From Oscillospiraceae bacterium (GTDB lineage: Bacteria > Bacillota_A > Clostridia > Oscillospirales > Oscillospiraceae): a DNA stretch of 23,251 bases. Of this stretch, positions 14,613 to 22,058 are shown piece after piece; positions within the stretch are counted from its first letter, which is position 1; the number at the start of each line of letters is the position of its first letter. The stretch lies in assembly GCA_021771675.1 (NCBI GenBank), contig JAETOP010000058.1, forward strand, positions 1 to 23,251. Direction: 5' to 3'. The notes beneath the pieces are model-generated. The model was not told the origin of the DNA. It made no database searches and saw nothing but the letters and a program-made list of their open reading frames with translations. The translations under genes were made by a program, and so were the position numbers.

Positions 14613-15089
14613 ATGAAAGAAAAAAGATACTACATCGCCTACGGCAGCAACCTGAATGTCCGGCAGATGCGGATGCGCTGCCCTCACGCCACGATCCTCG
14701 GCACGGCAAACCTCAAGGATTGGGAACTGCTTTTTAAGGGGAGCCGGACCGGCTCTTACCTGACCATTGAAGAATGCGAAAACGGCACGGTTCCCGTGGT
14801 GATCTGGGAGGTGACGGCTGCAGACGAAGCCGCCCTCGACCGTTATGAAGGATTCCCGACCTTTTACTACAAGCGGGATATCCGTCTCCAGTACAAAGGC
14901 ATCCGGACAGGCAGACGCAGGACGGTGACGGCCTTTGCCTACATCATGCACGAGGACAGGCCGATTGGGATTCCCAGCAATCTCTATATGCGGACTTGCC
15001 TGGAAGGGTACGACGCCTTCCGCTTTGACAAGAATATTCTGGTTGACGCCTACGATAAATGCAGGGAGGTATGCGTATATGAAGGATAA
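14613..15089 (+). CDS. Gamma-glutamylcyclotransferase (GGCT/AIG2-like)
   Basis: 158 residues. ATG 14613 is chosen because GGAAAGGA (14597-14604) gives 8-base spacing; ATG 14604 overlaps that site. The family signature is the substrate-binding YGSNL (10-14) and the catalytic Glu in DRYEGFP (E79), with the beta-barrel strands IAYGSN, ATILGTANL, VPVVIWEV and TVTAFAYIM. GGCT-fold enzymes turn gamma-glutamyl amines or peptides into 5-oxoproline plus the free amine. Next to an amidoligase it may reverse, edit or mature the ligase product. It is separated from the ligase by three hairpins and overlaps the zinc-ribbon gene by 11 bases. Confidence 0.92.
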   Translation: MKEKRYYIAYGSNLNVRQMRMRCPHATILGTANLKDWELLFKGSRTGSYLTIEECENGTVPVVIWEVTAADEAALDRYEGFPTFYYKRDIRLQYKGIRTGRRRTVTAFAYIMHEDRPIGIPSNLYMRTCLEGYDAFRFDKNILVDAYDKCREVCVYEG

Positions 15090-15279
15090 TGTGATCCGAA
15101 TGGCGGTTTGCCCGATTTGCGGCAGGACCTACCACGGCGCCCCGGCACTTTCCAGAGAGGATAACAAAACGCTCATCTGCCCGGACTGTGGCACCCGACA
15201 GGCGCTCCAGTCCATTGGCGTGGAGCCGTCCGAGCAGGAGCAGATCATTGAGACGATCCACCGCCATACGCAGGAGTAA
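15079..15279 (+). CDS. Small zinc-ribbon protein
   Basis: 66 residues; ATG 15079 has GGGAGGT at 15064-15070. Two cysteine knuckles, CPICG (11-15) and CPDCG (34-38), 19 residues apart, form a rubredoxin-like zinc ribbon; the C-terminal part is a helix rich in Glu/Gln (EPSEQEQIIETIHRH). Such ribbons commonly accompany GGCT genes in phages. Its role here is unknown; nucleic acid or protein contact is possible. It is the last gene before promoter-like copy C. Confidence 0.8.
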   Translation: MKDNVIRMAVCPICGRTYHGAPALSREDNKTLICPDCGTRQALQSIGVEPSEQEQIIETIHRHTQE

Positions 15280-15280
15280 T

Positions 15281-15381
15281 GTACACAGATTCCTTCGCTG
15301 ATCTTTGTGCAGATTATGCTCAGAATTAACTTGCTATTATGTGGTTTTAGAGCGAATATATACACACCGAAAGGGAAAACA
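15281..15381 (+). promoter_or_regulatory. Intergenic promoter-like element, copy C
   Basis: Aligned with copy B over about 100 bases: GTACACA...ATCTTTGTGCAG (15281-15312), TTGCTATTAT (15331-15340), TTTTAGAGCGAATAT (15345-15359) and ACACCGAAAGGGAAAACA (15364-15381), with identical block spacing. The upstream CACA/TGTG arms are less perfect than in B. It precedes the 15405-15680 gene. Confidence 0.66.
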
Positions 15382-15404
15382 AAGAAACACGGAGGATGAA
15401 GACC

Positions 15405-15680
15405 ATGACAATCAACGAAGCAATGAAAAAGTACAGACTGCCGAACCCAACCACCCCGGAAGACCTGGAATGCCGGTGGAGCAAGATCTTAACCTTCGGG
15501 GACAAGATCGTGATGGCGGGATATTTTTACAACGGACAGAACCGCCCCTGCTATTTCGGCGCGGCATACGAGTTCCTTACCGATGACCACACCTGCGAAG
15601 GGATGATCGGCCTGAAAGCAGCCAGCGGGGTTGAGTTTGAGGATGACGGCCACGCCATTGCCTGGGCGATGCATCAGTAA
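15405..15680 (+). CDS. Small hypothetical phage protein
   Basis: 91 residues. ATG 15405 is preferred since GGAGG is at 15391-15395; ATG 15396 touches that site. Starts MTINEAMKKYRLPNPTTPEDLE; then GDKIVMAGYFYNGQNRPCYF and an end rich in Gly, Asp and His (FEDDGHAIAWAMHQ). It looks like a small alpha/beta protein and is not recognised. It lies alone between promoter-like copy C and the terL leader, so it may be expressed with the amidoligase set rather than the late operon. Confidence 0.72.
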   Translation: MTINEAMKKYRLPNPTTPEDLECRWSKILTFGDKIVMAGYFYNGQNRPCYFGAAYEFLTDDHTCEGMIGLKAASGVEFEDDGHAIAWAMHQ

Positions 15681-15709
15681 ACAACAGCACAAACCAATAG
15701 CCTGAGATT

Positions 15710-15723
15710 GAGCCGGCCGGCTC
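15710..15723. repeat. 14-base perfect palindrome GAGCCGGCCGGCTC
   Basis: Perfect self-complementary site in the 117-base gap before terL, followed by TTTCTCT. It can fold as a 5-bp stem with a GGCC loop, giving a weak terminator shape for the copy-C transcript, or be a dimeric protein site. Confidence 0.45.
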
Positions 15724-15748
15724 TTTCTCTCGTACAGAACCATTTTGG

Positions 15749-15775
15749 AAGTCGCAGCGATGCGGCTTATTTTTA
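15749..15775 (+). terminator. 7-bp hairpin with T-run before terL
   Basis: AAGTCGC (15749-15755) pairs with GCGGCTT (15762-15768, one G-T pair) around AGCGAT, followed by ATTTTTA. The stretch AGCGAT...GGCTT...TTATGCC...GGAGGTGG resembles the leader before the HNH gene (7058-7096), suggesting a recurring leader design. Confidence 0.48.
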
Positions 15776-15797
15776 TGCCATTTGGGAGGTGGTGTCT

Positions 15798-17399
15798 ATG
15801 CGAAAACTGAAGAAATATAAGCCTACCAAGTTCATGGCGAAGACCTCGCACTATGATAAGGACGCCGCCGACTATGCGGTCATGTTCATCGAGTCCCTCT
15901 GCCACACCAAGGGCACCTGGGCGGGAAAACCCTTTGAACTGATTGACTGGCAGGAACAGATCATCCGCGACCTGTTCGGCGTGTTAAAGCCCAATGGCTA
16001 CCGTCAGTTTAATACAGCATATATCGAGATCCCCAAGAAACAGGGCAAATCGGAGCTTGCCGCCGCCGTGGCGCTCCTGCTTCTCTGTGGGGACGGCGAG
16101 GAACGGGCTGAGGTGTATGGCTGCGCCGCTGACCGCAACCAGGCAAAGATCGTGTTTGATGTGGCGGTGGATATGGTGCGGTTCTGTCCGGCGCTTTCCA
16201 AGCGGGTAAAGATCCTGGAATCCCAGAAGAAGATCACCTACCTTCCCACCAACAGCTCCTACCAGGTGCTTTCGGCGGATGTGGCGAACAAGCATGGCTT
16301 TAATACCCACGGCGTAATCTTCGATGAGCTGCATACCCAGCCTAACCGGAAACTCTTTGACGTCATGCTCCAGGGCTCCGGGGACGCCCGGATGCAGCCG
16401 CTTTACTTTCTGATCACCACGGCCGGCAACGATACCAACTCCATCTGCTATGAGGTACACCAGAAAGCCATTGACATCGCAGAGGGACGGAAGGTTGATC
16501 CTACCTTTTATTCGGTCATTTACGGTGCTGCCGAGAATGAGGACTGGACAGACCCCAAGGTCTGGAAGAAGGCAAATCCTTCCCTGGGCATCACGGTGGG
16601 GATCGACAAGGTCAGGGCAGCCTGTGAATCCGCCCGGCAGAATCCTGGCGAGGAGAACGCTTTCCGGCAGCTAAGGCTCAATCAGTGGGTGAAACAGTCT
16701 GTCCGTTGGATGCCGATGGACAAGTGGGACGCCTGCGCGTTTCCGGTTTCCGAGGACGATTTGGAAGGCCGCATCTGCTACGGCGGGCTGGACTTGTCCT
16801 CCACCACGGACATCACGGCTTTTGTGCTGGTGTTTCCACCGCTGGATGAGGAGGACAAATACTACATCCTGCCCTACTTCTGGATACCGGAGGAAACCCT
16901 TGACCTCCGTGTCCGCAGAGATCATGTTCCCTACGATTTGTGGGAGCGCCAGGGGACGCTGATGACCACTGAGGGAAACGTGGTTCATTACGGCTACATC
17001 GAGAAATTCATTGAACAGTTGGGCGAGCGTTTCAACATCCGGGAGATTGCCTTTGACCGCTGGGGCGCTGTGCAGATGGTGCAGAACCTTGAGGGCATGG
17101 GCTTTACGGTGGTTCCCTTCGGGCAGGGCTTTAAGGATATGTCCCCTCCGACCAAGGAGTTAATGAAGCTGGTGTTGGAGGAGAAAATCGCCCACGGGGG
17201 ACATCCGGTGCTGCGGTGGATGATGGATAACATCTATATCCGCACGGACCCGGCGGGCAATATCAAGGCGGACAAAGAGAAATCCACAGAGAAGATCGAC
17301 GGCGCAATCGCCACCATCATGGGGCTTGACCGGGCGATCCGCTGCGGCAACGATACAGGCGCTTCGGTTTATGACAGCCGGGGGCTTTTGTTTATCTGA
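15798..17399 (+). CDS. terL: Terminase large subunit (HK97-like)
   Basis: 533 residues. ATG 15798 (GGGAGGT at 15784-15790) is preferred over the longer in-frame extension from 15708, which crosses the hairpin. ATPase: Walker A IPKKQGKSE (78-86) and Walker B VIFDELH (173-179; D176, E177), then the coupling segment LITTAGND. Nuclease: first acidic site GGLDLSSTTD (D332) and later KIDGAIATIMGLDRA near the C-terminus, an RNase-H-like fold. This is the packaging motor that cuts and translocates DNA into the prohead. It starts the late operon; portal follows 17 bases after the stop. Its separation from terS is unusual. Confidence 0.97.
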   Translation: MRKLKKYKPTKFMAKTSHYDKDAADYAVMFIESLCHTKGTWAGKPFELIDWQEQIIRDLFGVLKPNGYRQFNTAYIEIPKKQGKSELAAAVALLLLCGDGEERAEVYGCAADRNQAKIVFDVAVDMVRFCPALSKRVKILESQKKITYLPTNSSYQVLSADVANKHGFNTHGVIFDELHTQPNRKLFDVMLQGSGDARMQPLYFLITTAGNDTNSICYEVHQKAIDIAEGRKVDPTFYSVIYGAAENEDWTDPKVWKKANPSLGITVGIDKVRAACESARQNPGEENAFRQLRLNQWVKQSVRWMPMDKWDACAFPVSEDDLEGRICYGGLDLSSTTDITAFVLVFPPLDEEDKYYILPYFWIPEETLDLRVRRDHVPYDLWERQGTLMTTEGNVVHYGYIEKFIEQLGERFNIREIAFDRWGAVQMVQNLEGMGFTVVPFGQGFKDMSPPTKELMKLVLEEKIAHGGHPVLRWMMDNIYIRTDPAGNIKADKEKSTEKIDGAIATIMGLDRAIRCGNDTGASVYDSRGLLFI

Positions 17400-17416
17400 A
17401 AGGACGGTGATTCGAT

Positions 17417-18775
17417 ATGGGTATCTTTTCCGGGCTGTTCCGTTCCAGGGACAAGCCCCAGAACCGTACTGCAGGCAGCGCCTACAGCTTTTTCTTTGGA
17501 GGAAGCACGGCAGGCAAGCGTGTCAATGAACGCTCCGCCATGCAGATGACAGCGGTGTATTCCTGCGTCCGTATCCTGGCCGAAGCGGTGGCAGGTCTGC
17601 CGCTGCACCTCTACCGCTACAAGGAGGACGGCGGCAAGGAAAAAGCCATTGACCATCCGCTGTATCTGCTCCTGCATGACGAGCCGAACCCGGAGATGAG
17701 TTCCTTTGTGTTCCGGGAAACGCTCATGACGCACCTGCTTCTGTGGGGCAACGCCTATGCTCAGATCATCCGCAATGGAAAGGGAGAAGTGATCGCCCTC
17801 TATCCGCTGATGCCAGATCGGATGACTGTGAATCGTGACAGCAAAGGACAGCTATATTACGAATACACCGTCAGCATGGATGATGCTCCTACGATTAAGG
17901 GAAGCCTTGTCCGGCTGAACCCCTCCGATGTTCTGCATATTCCAGGGCTTGGCTTTGACGGGCTGGTGGGCTATTCCCCTATCGCAATGGCCAAGAACGC
18001 CATCGGCATGGCGATTGCCTGTGAGGAATACGGGGCGAAGTTCTTTGCCAACGGCGCCGCTCCCGGCGGTGTGCTGGAGCACCCCGGCACAATCAAAGAC
18101 CCCCAGCGGGTACGGGAGAGCTGGCAGTCCACCTTCGGCGGCAGCGGCAACAGCAATAAGATCGCCGTGCTGGAAGAGGGCATGAAATACACGCCCATCG
18201 GCATCTCACCGGAGCAGGCGCAGTTTTTGGAAACGAGAAAGTTCCAGATCAATGAGATCGCCCGCATTTTCCGGGTGCCGCCCCACATGGTGGGCGACCT
18301 GGAAAAGTCGAGCTTTTCCAATATTGAGCAGCAGTCTTTGGAGTTTGTGAAATACACGCTGGAGCCCTGGCTGGTGCGCTGGGAGCAGTCCATCCAACGG
18401 ACGCTCTTTTCTCCGGAGGAAAAGAAGCGGTACTTTGCCAAGTTCAATGTGGAAGGGCTGCTCCGGGGTGACTATGCCAGCAGGATGTCCGGCTACGCCA
18501 CGGCGAGGCAGAACGGATGGATGAGCGCCAATGACATCCGTGAACTGGAGAATATGGACCGCATCCCGGCTGAGGAAGGCGGCGATCTCTACCTGATCAA
18601 CGGCAATATGCTCCCGCTGGGAAATGCGGGTGCTTTTGCAGATACACAAACGGGAAAGGAGGAAAACCCCGATGAAGAAGTTCTGGAAGTGGAAGAACCA
18701 GGCAGCGATGGAGACAGCTCCGGCGGAACGGACGCTGTTCCTGAACGGCACCATCGCCGAGGAAAGCTGGTTTGA
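17417..18775 (+). CDS. Portal protein (HK97 family)
   Basis: 452 residues; ATG 17417 after AAAGGACGGTGA. Dodecameric DNA gate of the capsid vertex. Family features: MTAVYSCVRILAEAVAGLPLHLY near 43-65, WGNAYAQI, the P-L.P.R..V region, HIPGLGFDG-x-GYSP, the FANGAAPGG wing, and R..FQINEIARIFRVPPHMVGDLEKSSFSNIEQQ (the stem/clip region). The acidic, low-complexity C-terminal tail (about 405-450) overlaps the protease gene by 104 bases in another frame, so it is coded under double constraint. Confidence 0.97.
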   Translation: MGIFSGLFRSRDKPQNRTAGSAYSFFFGGSTAGKRVNERSAMQMTAVYSCVRILAEAVAGLPLHLYRYKEDGGKEKAIDHPLYLLLHDEPNPEMSSFVFRETLMTHLLLWGNAYAQIIRNGKGEVIALYPLMPDRMTVNRDSKGQLYYEYTVSMDDAPTIKGSLVRLNPSDVLHIPGLGFDGLVGYSPIAMAKNAIGMAIACEEYGAKFFANGAAPGGVLEHPGTIKDPQRVRESWQSTFGGSGNSNKIAVLEEGMKYTPIGISPEQAQFLETRKFQINEIARIFRVPPHMVGDLEKSSFSNIEQQSLEFVKYTLEPWLVRWEQSIQRTLFSPEEKKRYFAKFNVEGLLRGDYASRMSGYATARQNGWMSANDIRELENMDRIPAEEGGDLYLINGNMLPLGNAGAFADTQTGKEENPDEEVLEVEEPGSDGDSSGGTDAVPERHHRRGKLV

Positions 18776-19412
18776 CGATGACGTCACACCCCAGCTTTTT
18801 AAGGAGGAACTGATGTCCGGGGACGGCGATATTACCGTCTGGATCAACTCTCCCGGCGGGGACTGTGTGGCGGCCGCTCAGATCTACAACATGCTCATGG
18901 ATTACCCCCATGATGTGACCGTAAAGATCGATGGCATCGCCGCAAGCGCAGCCTCGGTCATCGCCATGGCCGGCACGAAGGTGCTGGTATCTCCGGTGTC
19001 CATGATGATGATCCACAATCCCATGACGGTGGCGATGGGCGATACCGCAGAGATGCAGAAAGCCATCGAGATGCTTTCGAGCGTCAAGGATTCCATCATT
19101 AACGCCTACGAGATCAAGACCGGGCTGTCCCGCGCTAAGCTCTCCCATCTGATGGATGCCGAGACCTGGATGGATGCGAACAAGGCGGTGGAGCTTGGCT
19201 TTGCCGACGACGTCCTGCACCGGGCGGATATACCGGAGGATGTGGAGCCGCCTGCGGTGTCCATGCTCTATTCCAAAGCCGCTGTGGTGAATTCCCTTAT
19301 GGATAAGATCGCAGCCAAATGCAGGACCAACCCTAAGAAAACTGAAAAACCCAACCCCCAGGGCCGCTCTTTAGACAGTCTTTACGAGCGGCTCAATCTT
19401 TTGAAGCATTAA
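18672..19412 (+). CDS. ClpP-like prohead maturation protease (S14)
   Basis: 246 residues. ATG 18672 is preceded by AAAGGAGG (18655-18662). ClpP fold: VWINSPGGDC (oxyanion-strand region, 56-65), nucleophile S92 in GIAASAAS, and His115 in MMMIHNP; the third catalytic residue is not certain (the E164/D162 region, ETWMDANKAVELGFAD). It cleaves capsid and scaffold segments during prohead maturation. A Lys/Pro-rich tail follows residue 215. It lies between portal and capsid, the usual place. Its start lies inside the portal gene. Confidence 0.95.
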   Translation: MKKFWKWKNQAAMETAPAERTLFLNGTIAEESWFDDDVTPQLFKEELMSGDGDITVWINSPGGDCVAAAQIYNMLMDYPHDVTVKIDGIAASAASVIAMAGTKVLVSPVSMMMIHNPMTVAMGDTAEMQKAIEMLSSVKDSIINAYEIKTGLSRAKLSHLMDAETWMDANKAVELGFADDVLHRADIPEDVEPPAVSMLYSKAAVVNSLMDKIAAKCRTNPKKTEKPNPQGRSLDSLYERLNLLKH

Positions 19413-19425
19413 GGAGGATACGACT

Positions 19426-20628
19426 ATGACGATTTTGGAACTGCGCGAGAAGCGCGCGAAAGCCTGGGAAGCCGCCAAAGCCTTTCTGGATTCCCACAGA
19501 AATGATAAGGGCGTCCTGTCTGCCGAGGATGACGCCGCCTACACCCGCATGGAGCAGGAAATTACCGACCTTGGCAAGGAGATCGCCCGCCTGGAACGCC
19601 AGGAGGCGCTGGATGCGGAATTGAACCGTCCGGTGAACAAGCCCCTGACGGGTAAGCCTATGAACGGCAAGGAGGAGAATAAGACCGGCCGCGCCACGGA
19701 TGAGTACCGGCAGAATTTCTGGAACATGATGCGCTCCAAAGCGCCTATGCCCTCTGTGGTAAACGCCCTGCAGATCGGTACGGATTCCGAGGGCGGCTAT
19801 CTGGTGCCGGATGAATATGAGCGTACTCTGGTGGAGGCGCTGGAGGAAGAGAACGTGTTCCGCCAGCTCGCCAAAGTAATCCAGACCTCCAGCGGCGACC
19901 GCAAGATTCCGGTGGTGGCAACGAAGGGCACCGCATCCTGGATTGACGAGGAAGGCGCCTACACCGAGAGCGACGATTCCTTCGGCCAGGTATCCATCGG
20001 GGCCTACAAGCTGGGGACGATGATCAAGGTTTCCGAGGAACTCTTGAACGACAGCGTCTTTGACCTGGAAAGCTACATCTCCCGTGAGTTTGCCCGACGC
20101 ATCGGCGCCAAGGAGGAAGAAGCCTTCTTTACCGGGGACGGCTCTGGCAAGCCCCTGGGCATCCTGGCTTCGAGCGGCGGCGCGGAAACCGGCATCACCG
20201 CCGCGTCCGCTACCGCCATTACGGCGGATGAGCTGATCGACCTGTTCTACTCCCTGAAATCGCCCTACCGCCGCAACGCCGTGTGGGTGCTGAATGACTC
20301 CACCATTAAGGCCATCCGCAAGCTGAAGGACAGCAATGGCCAGTACCTGTGGCAGCCTTCCCTGACCGCAGGCACGCCGGATACCATTCTGGGCCGTCCT
20401 GTGCGCACTTCCGCTTATATGCCCGCCATCGCCGCCAGCGCCAAGACCATCGCTTTCGGCGATTTCAGCTACTACTGGATCGCTGACCGCCAGGGGCGTT
20501 CCTTCAAGCGCCTGAACGAGCTGTACGCGGCAAACGGTCAGGTGGGCTTCCTCGCTTCCCAGCGCGTGGACGGCAAGCTGATCCTGTCCGAGGCCATCAA
20601 GGTGCTGGCACAGAAAGCATCGACATAA
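19426..20628 (+). CDS. Major capsid protein (HK97 fold)
   Basis: 400 residues; ATG 19426 with AAGGAGG at 19411-19417. Residues 1-65 form a charged coiled coil (delta/scaffold domain: LREKRAKAWEAAKAFL, MEQEITDLGKEIARLER), then a flexible linker rich in Asn/Lys/Gly (66-92). The mature shell domain begins near QIGTDSEGGYLVPDEY (116-131), with SWIDEEGAY, FGQVSIGAYKLGT, SEELLNDS, REFARRIGAKEEEAFFTGDGSGKPLGIL and the C-terminal GRPVRTSAYMP...FGDFSYYWIADR of Phage_capsid family members. The protease probably cuts between linker and shell; the exact site is not visible. Confidence 0.97.
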   Translation: MTILELREKRAKAWEAAKAFLDSHRNDKGVLSAEDDAAYTRMEQEITDLGKEIARLERQEALDAELNRPVNKPLTGKPMNGKEENKTGRATDEYRQNFWNMMRSKAPMPSVVNALQIGTDSEGGYLVPDEYERTLVEALEEENVFRQLAKVIQTSSGDRKIPVVATKGTASWIDEEGAYTESDDSFGQVSIGAYKLGTMIKVSEELLNDSVFDLESYISREFARRIGAKEEEAFFTGDGSGKPLGILASSGGAETGITAASATAITADELIDLFYSLKSPYRRNAVWVLNDSTIKAIRKLKDSNGQYLWQPSLTAGTPDTILGRPVRTSAYMPAIAASAKTIAFGDFSYYWIADRQGRSFKRLNELYAANGQVGFLASQRVDGKLILSEAIKVLAQKAST

Positions 20629-20647
20629 CGGAAAGGGGGCGGCGGTG

Positions 20648-20959
20648 ATGGACACTCTGCTGGAAAAAGTCAAGGCAAACCTGATTCTGGAGCATTCGGC
20701 GGATGATGCGCTTTTGCAGGGCTACATCACCGCCGCTGTTTCCTATGCGGAAAGCTACCAGCACGTCCCGGAAGGGACTTATGCTGAAAATCCCATGCCT
20801 GCTACCACCGAACAGGCGGTGATCATGCTGGCATCCCACTTCTACGAGTCCAGGGACGGTTCCACGGGCGGCTTTTTCGCGGACAATGTACAGGCCGGCC
20901 AGCAGGTCTGGAACACGGTCAACCTTCTGCTTCGGCTCGACCGGGAATGGAAGGTGTGA
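20648..20959 (+). CDS. Head-tail connector (HK97 gp6-like)
   Basis: 103 residues. ATG 20648 is chosen with AAAGGGGG at 20632-20639; an in-frame GTG at 20645 is possible. All-helical, MDTLLEKVKANLIL...DDALLQGYITAAVSYAESYQ, then EQAVIMLASHFYESRD and VNLLLRLDREWKV, the standard gp6-like connector pattern that forms the ring under the portal. It lies right after the capsid gene as expected. Confidence 0.9.
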   Translation: MDTLLEKVKANLILEHSADDALLQGYITAAVSYAESYQHVPEGTYAENPMPATTEQAVIMLASHFYESRDGSTGGFFADNVQAGQQVWNTVNLLLRLDREWKV

Positions 20960-20960
20960 C

Positions 20961-21293
20961 ATGGGCTTTGGAAAGATGAACACCTTCATTTCGCTTGTGG
21001 AGAAACAGTTCACGCAGGATGATGAGGGATTCAAGACAGAAACGGATGTGACCGTGGCGGAGGTCCGGGCTTACCGGGAAGGCCGACATGGCAGTGAAAA
21101 ATGGGCCAATATGGCGTCCTTTTCTACCGCCACCGACCTGTTCCGGTTCCGGGTAATCCCCGGCGTAGCAGTCACAACGGATATGCGCATCCTCTGCGAT
21201 GGGCATACCTTTGAGATCACTTCGGTGGAAGACGTCAAAGGCCGGGGGATGTATCTGGAGATTATGGCGCAGGAGGTGAAACCCGGTGGCTAA
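20961..21293 (+). CDS. Head closure / head-tail joining protein
   Basis: 110 residues; ATG 20961 after GGAAGGTG, one base after the previous stop. Beta-rich (SEKWANMASFSTATDLFRFRVIPG, then MRILCDGHTFEITSVEDVKGRGMYLEIMA), matching siphovirus head-tail stopper proteins. It should seal the connector and bind the tail. It overlaps the next gene by 8 bases. Confidence 0.86.
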   Translation: MGFGKMNTFISLVEKQFTQDDEGFKTETDVTVAEVRAYREGRHGSEKWANMASFSTATDLFRFRVIPGVAVTTDMRILCDGHTFEITSVEDVKGRGMYLEIMAQEVKPGG

Positions 21294-21717
21294 GGTTCAG
21301 ATGAAAATGCCGGACGACTTTCTGATGAAGGTGTCCAGGCTGGCGGACAAGACGGATGAGATTCTCCCGAAGGTGCTGGAGGCAGGCGCGGAGGTTGTGG
21401 AGGACAAGGTGCGCTCCAATTTGCAGGCGGTCATCGGCAGCGGGACGAAGTATGAGTCCAGAAGCACCGGGGAACTTCTGCGCTCCCTTGGCACTTCACC
21501 TGCCCTGCAGGATAAGAACGGTGATTTCAATGTAAAGGTGGGTTTTTCCGAGCCTCGTTCCGATGGCGACAGCAACGCCAAGATCGCCACCATCCTGGAA
21601 TACGGCAAAAGCGGCCAGCCCGCAAAACCCTTCTTAAAACCAGCCCGTTCCTCTTCCCGGAATGCCTGTATCAACGCCATGAAGGCGAAGCTGGACGAGG
21701 AGGTGGAGAAGATTTGA
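21286..21717 (+). CDS. HK97 gp10-like tail component
   Basis: 143 residues. GTG 21286 is the start, with AGGAGGTG at 21271-21278. An N-terminal helical part (DDFLMKVSRLADKTDEILPKVLEAGAEVVEDKVRSNL), then the family hallmark G-E-L-L-R-S-L-G, a beta hairpin (FNVKVGFSEP), and A.ILEYGKSGQPAKPFLKPA, which is highly typical of HK97 gp10-type proteins; a C-terminal helix follows. Stops within the TTGA overlap with the next start. Confidence 0.92.
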   Translation: MAKVQMKMPDDFLMKVSRLADKTDEILPKVLEAGAEVVEDKVRSNLQAVIGSGTKYESRSTGELLRSLGTSPALQDKNGDFNVKVGFSEPRSDGDSNAKIATILEYGKSGQPAKPFLKPARSSSRNACINAMKAKLDEEVEKI

Positions 21718-22055
21718 GCCTGCTTTCGGAAATCAAGGCTGCGGTCACCGGCTGCGGACTGCCTGTGGAGACGGGCGTGTTCTCCGGGGAGCCGCCGGAG
21801 GAATATGTGGTGGTCACGCCTTTGGCGGATACCTATGAACTTCACGCAGATAACCTGCCGGGGTATGAAGCCCAGGAGGCGCGGCTCTCCCTGTTCTCCA
21901 AAGGGAACTATCTGATGCGGAAGGGGCAGCTTTCAAATGCGCTCCTTGCCGCTGATTTTGTGATTACGGACAGGCGGTACATCGGCCATGAGGACGATAC
22001 CGGCTACCACCACTATGCCATTGATGTGGCAAAACTGTATGGATTGGAGGAATGA
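21714..22055 (+). CDS. Tail completion / terminator-like protein (DUF3168-like)
   Basis: 113 residues starting at TTG 21714 in a TTGA stop/start overlap, with GGAGGTGG near 21700. Short alpha/beta protein: LLSEIKAAVTGCGLPVETGVFSGEPPEEYVVVTPL, then YEAQEARLSLFSKGNYLMRKGQLSNAL, and a final strand YAIDVAKLYGLEE. Size, position between the gp10-like and major tail genes, and pattern fit tail terminator proteins. The use of TTG makes the start slightly less sure. Confidence 0.8.
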   Translation: MSLLSEIKAAVTGCGLPVETGVFSGEPPEEYVVVTPLADTYELHADNLPGYEAQEARLSLFSKGNYLMRKGQLSNALLAADFVITDRRYIGHEDDTGYHHYAIDVAKLYGLEE

Positions 22056-22058
22056 ACT

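Noticed and set aside
15708..15797. N-terminal extension of terL from ATG 15708
   Set aside because: It crosses a palindrome and a hairpin with T-run, while ATG 15798 has a strong GGGAGGT and gives the usual terL N-terminus.
19393..20673. 426-residue open frame on the - strand opposite the capsid gene
   Set aside because: Mirror of the highly biased capsid codons; no ribosome binding site, and the + strand protein is a clear HK97 capsid.
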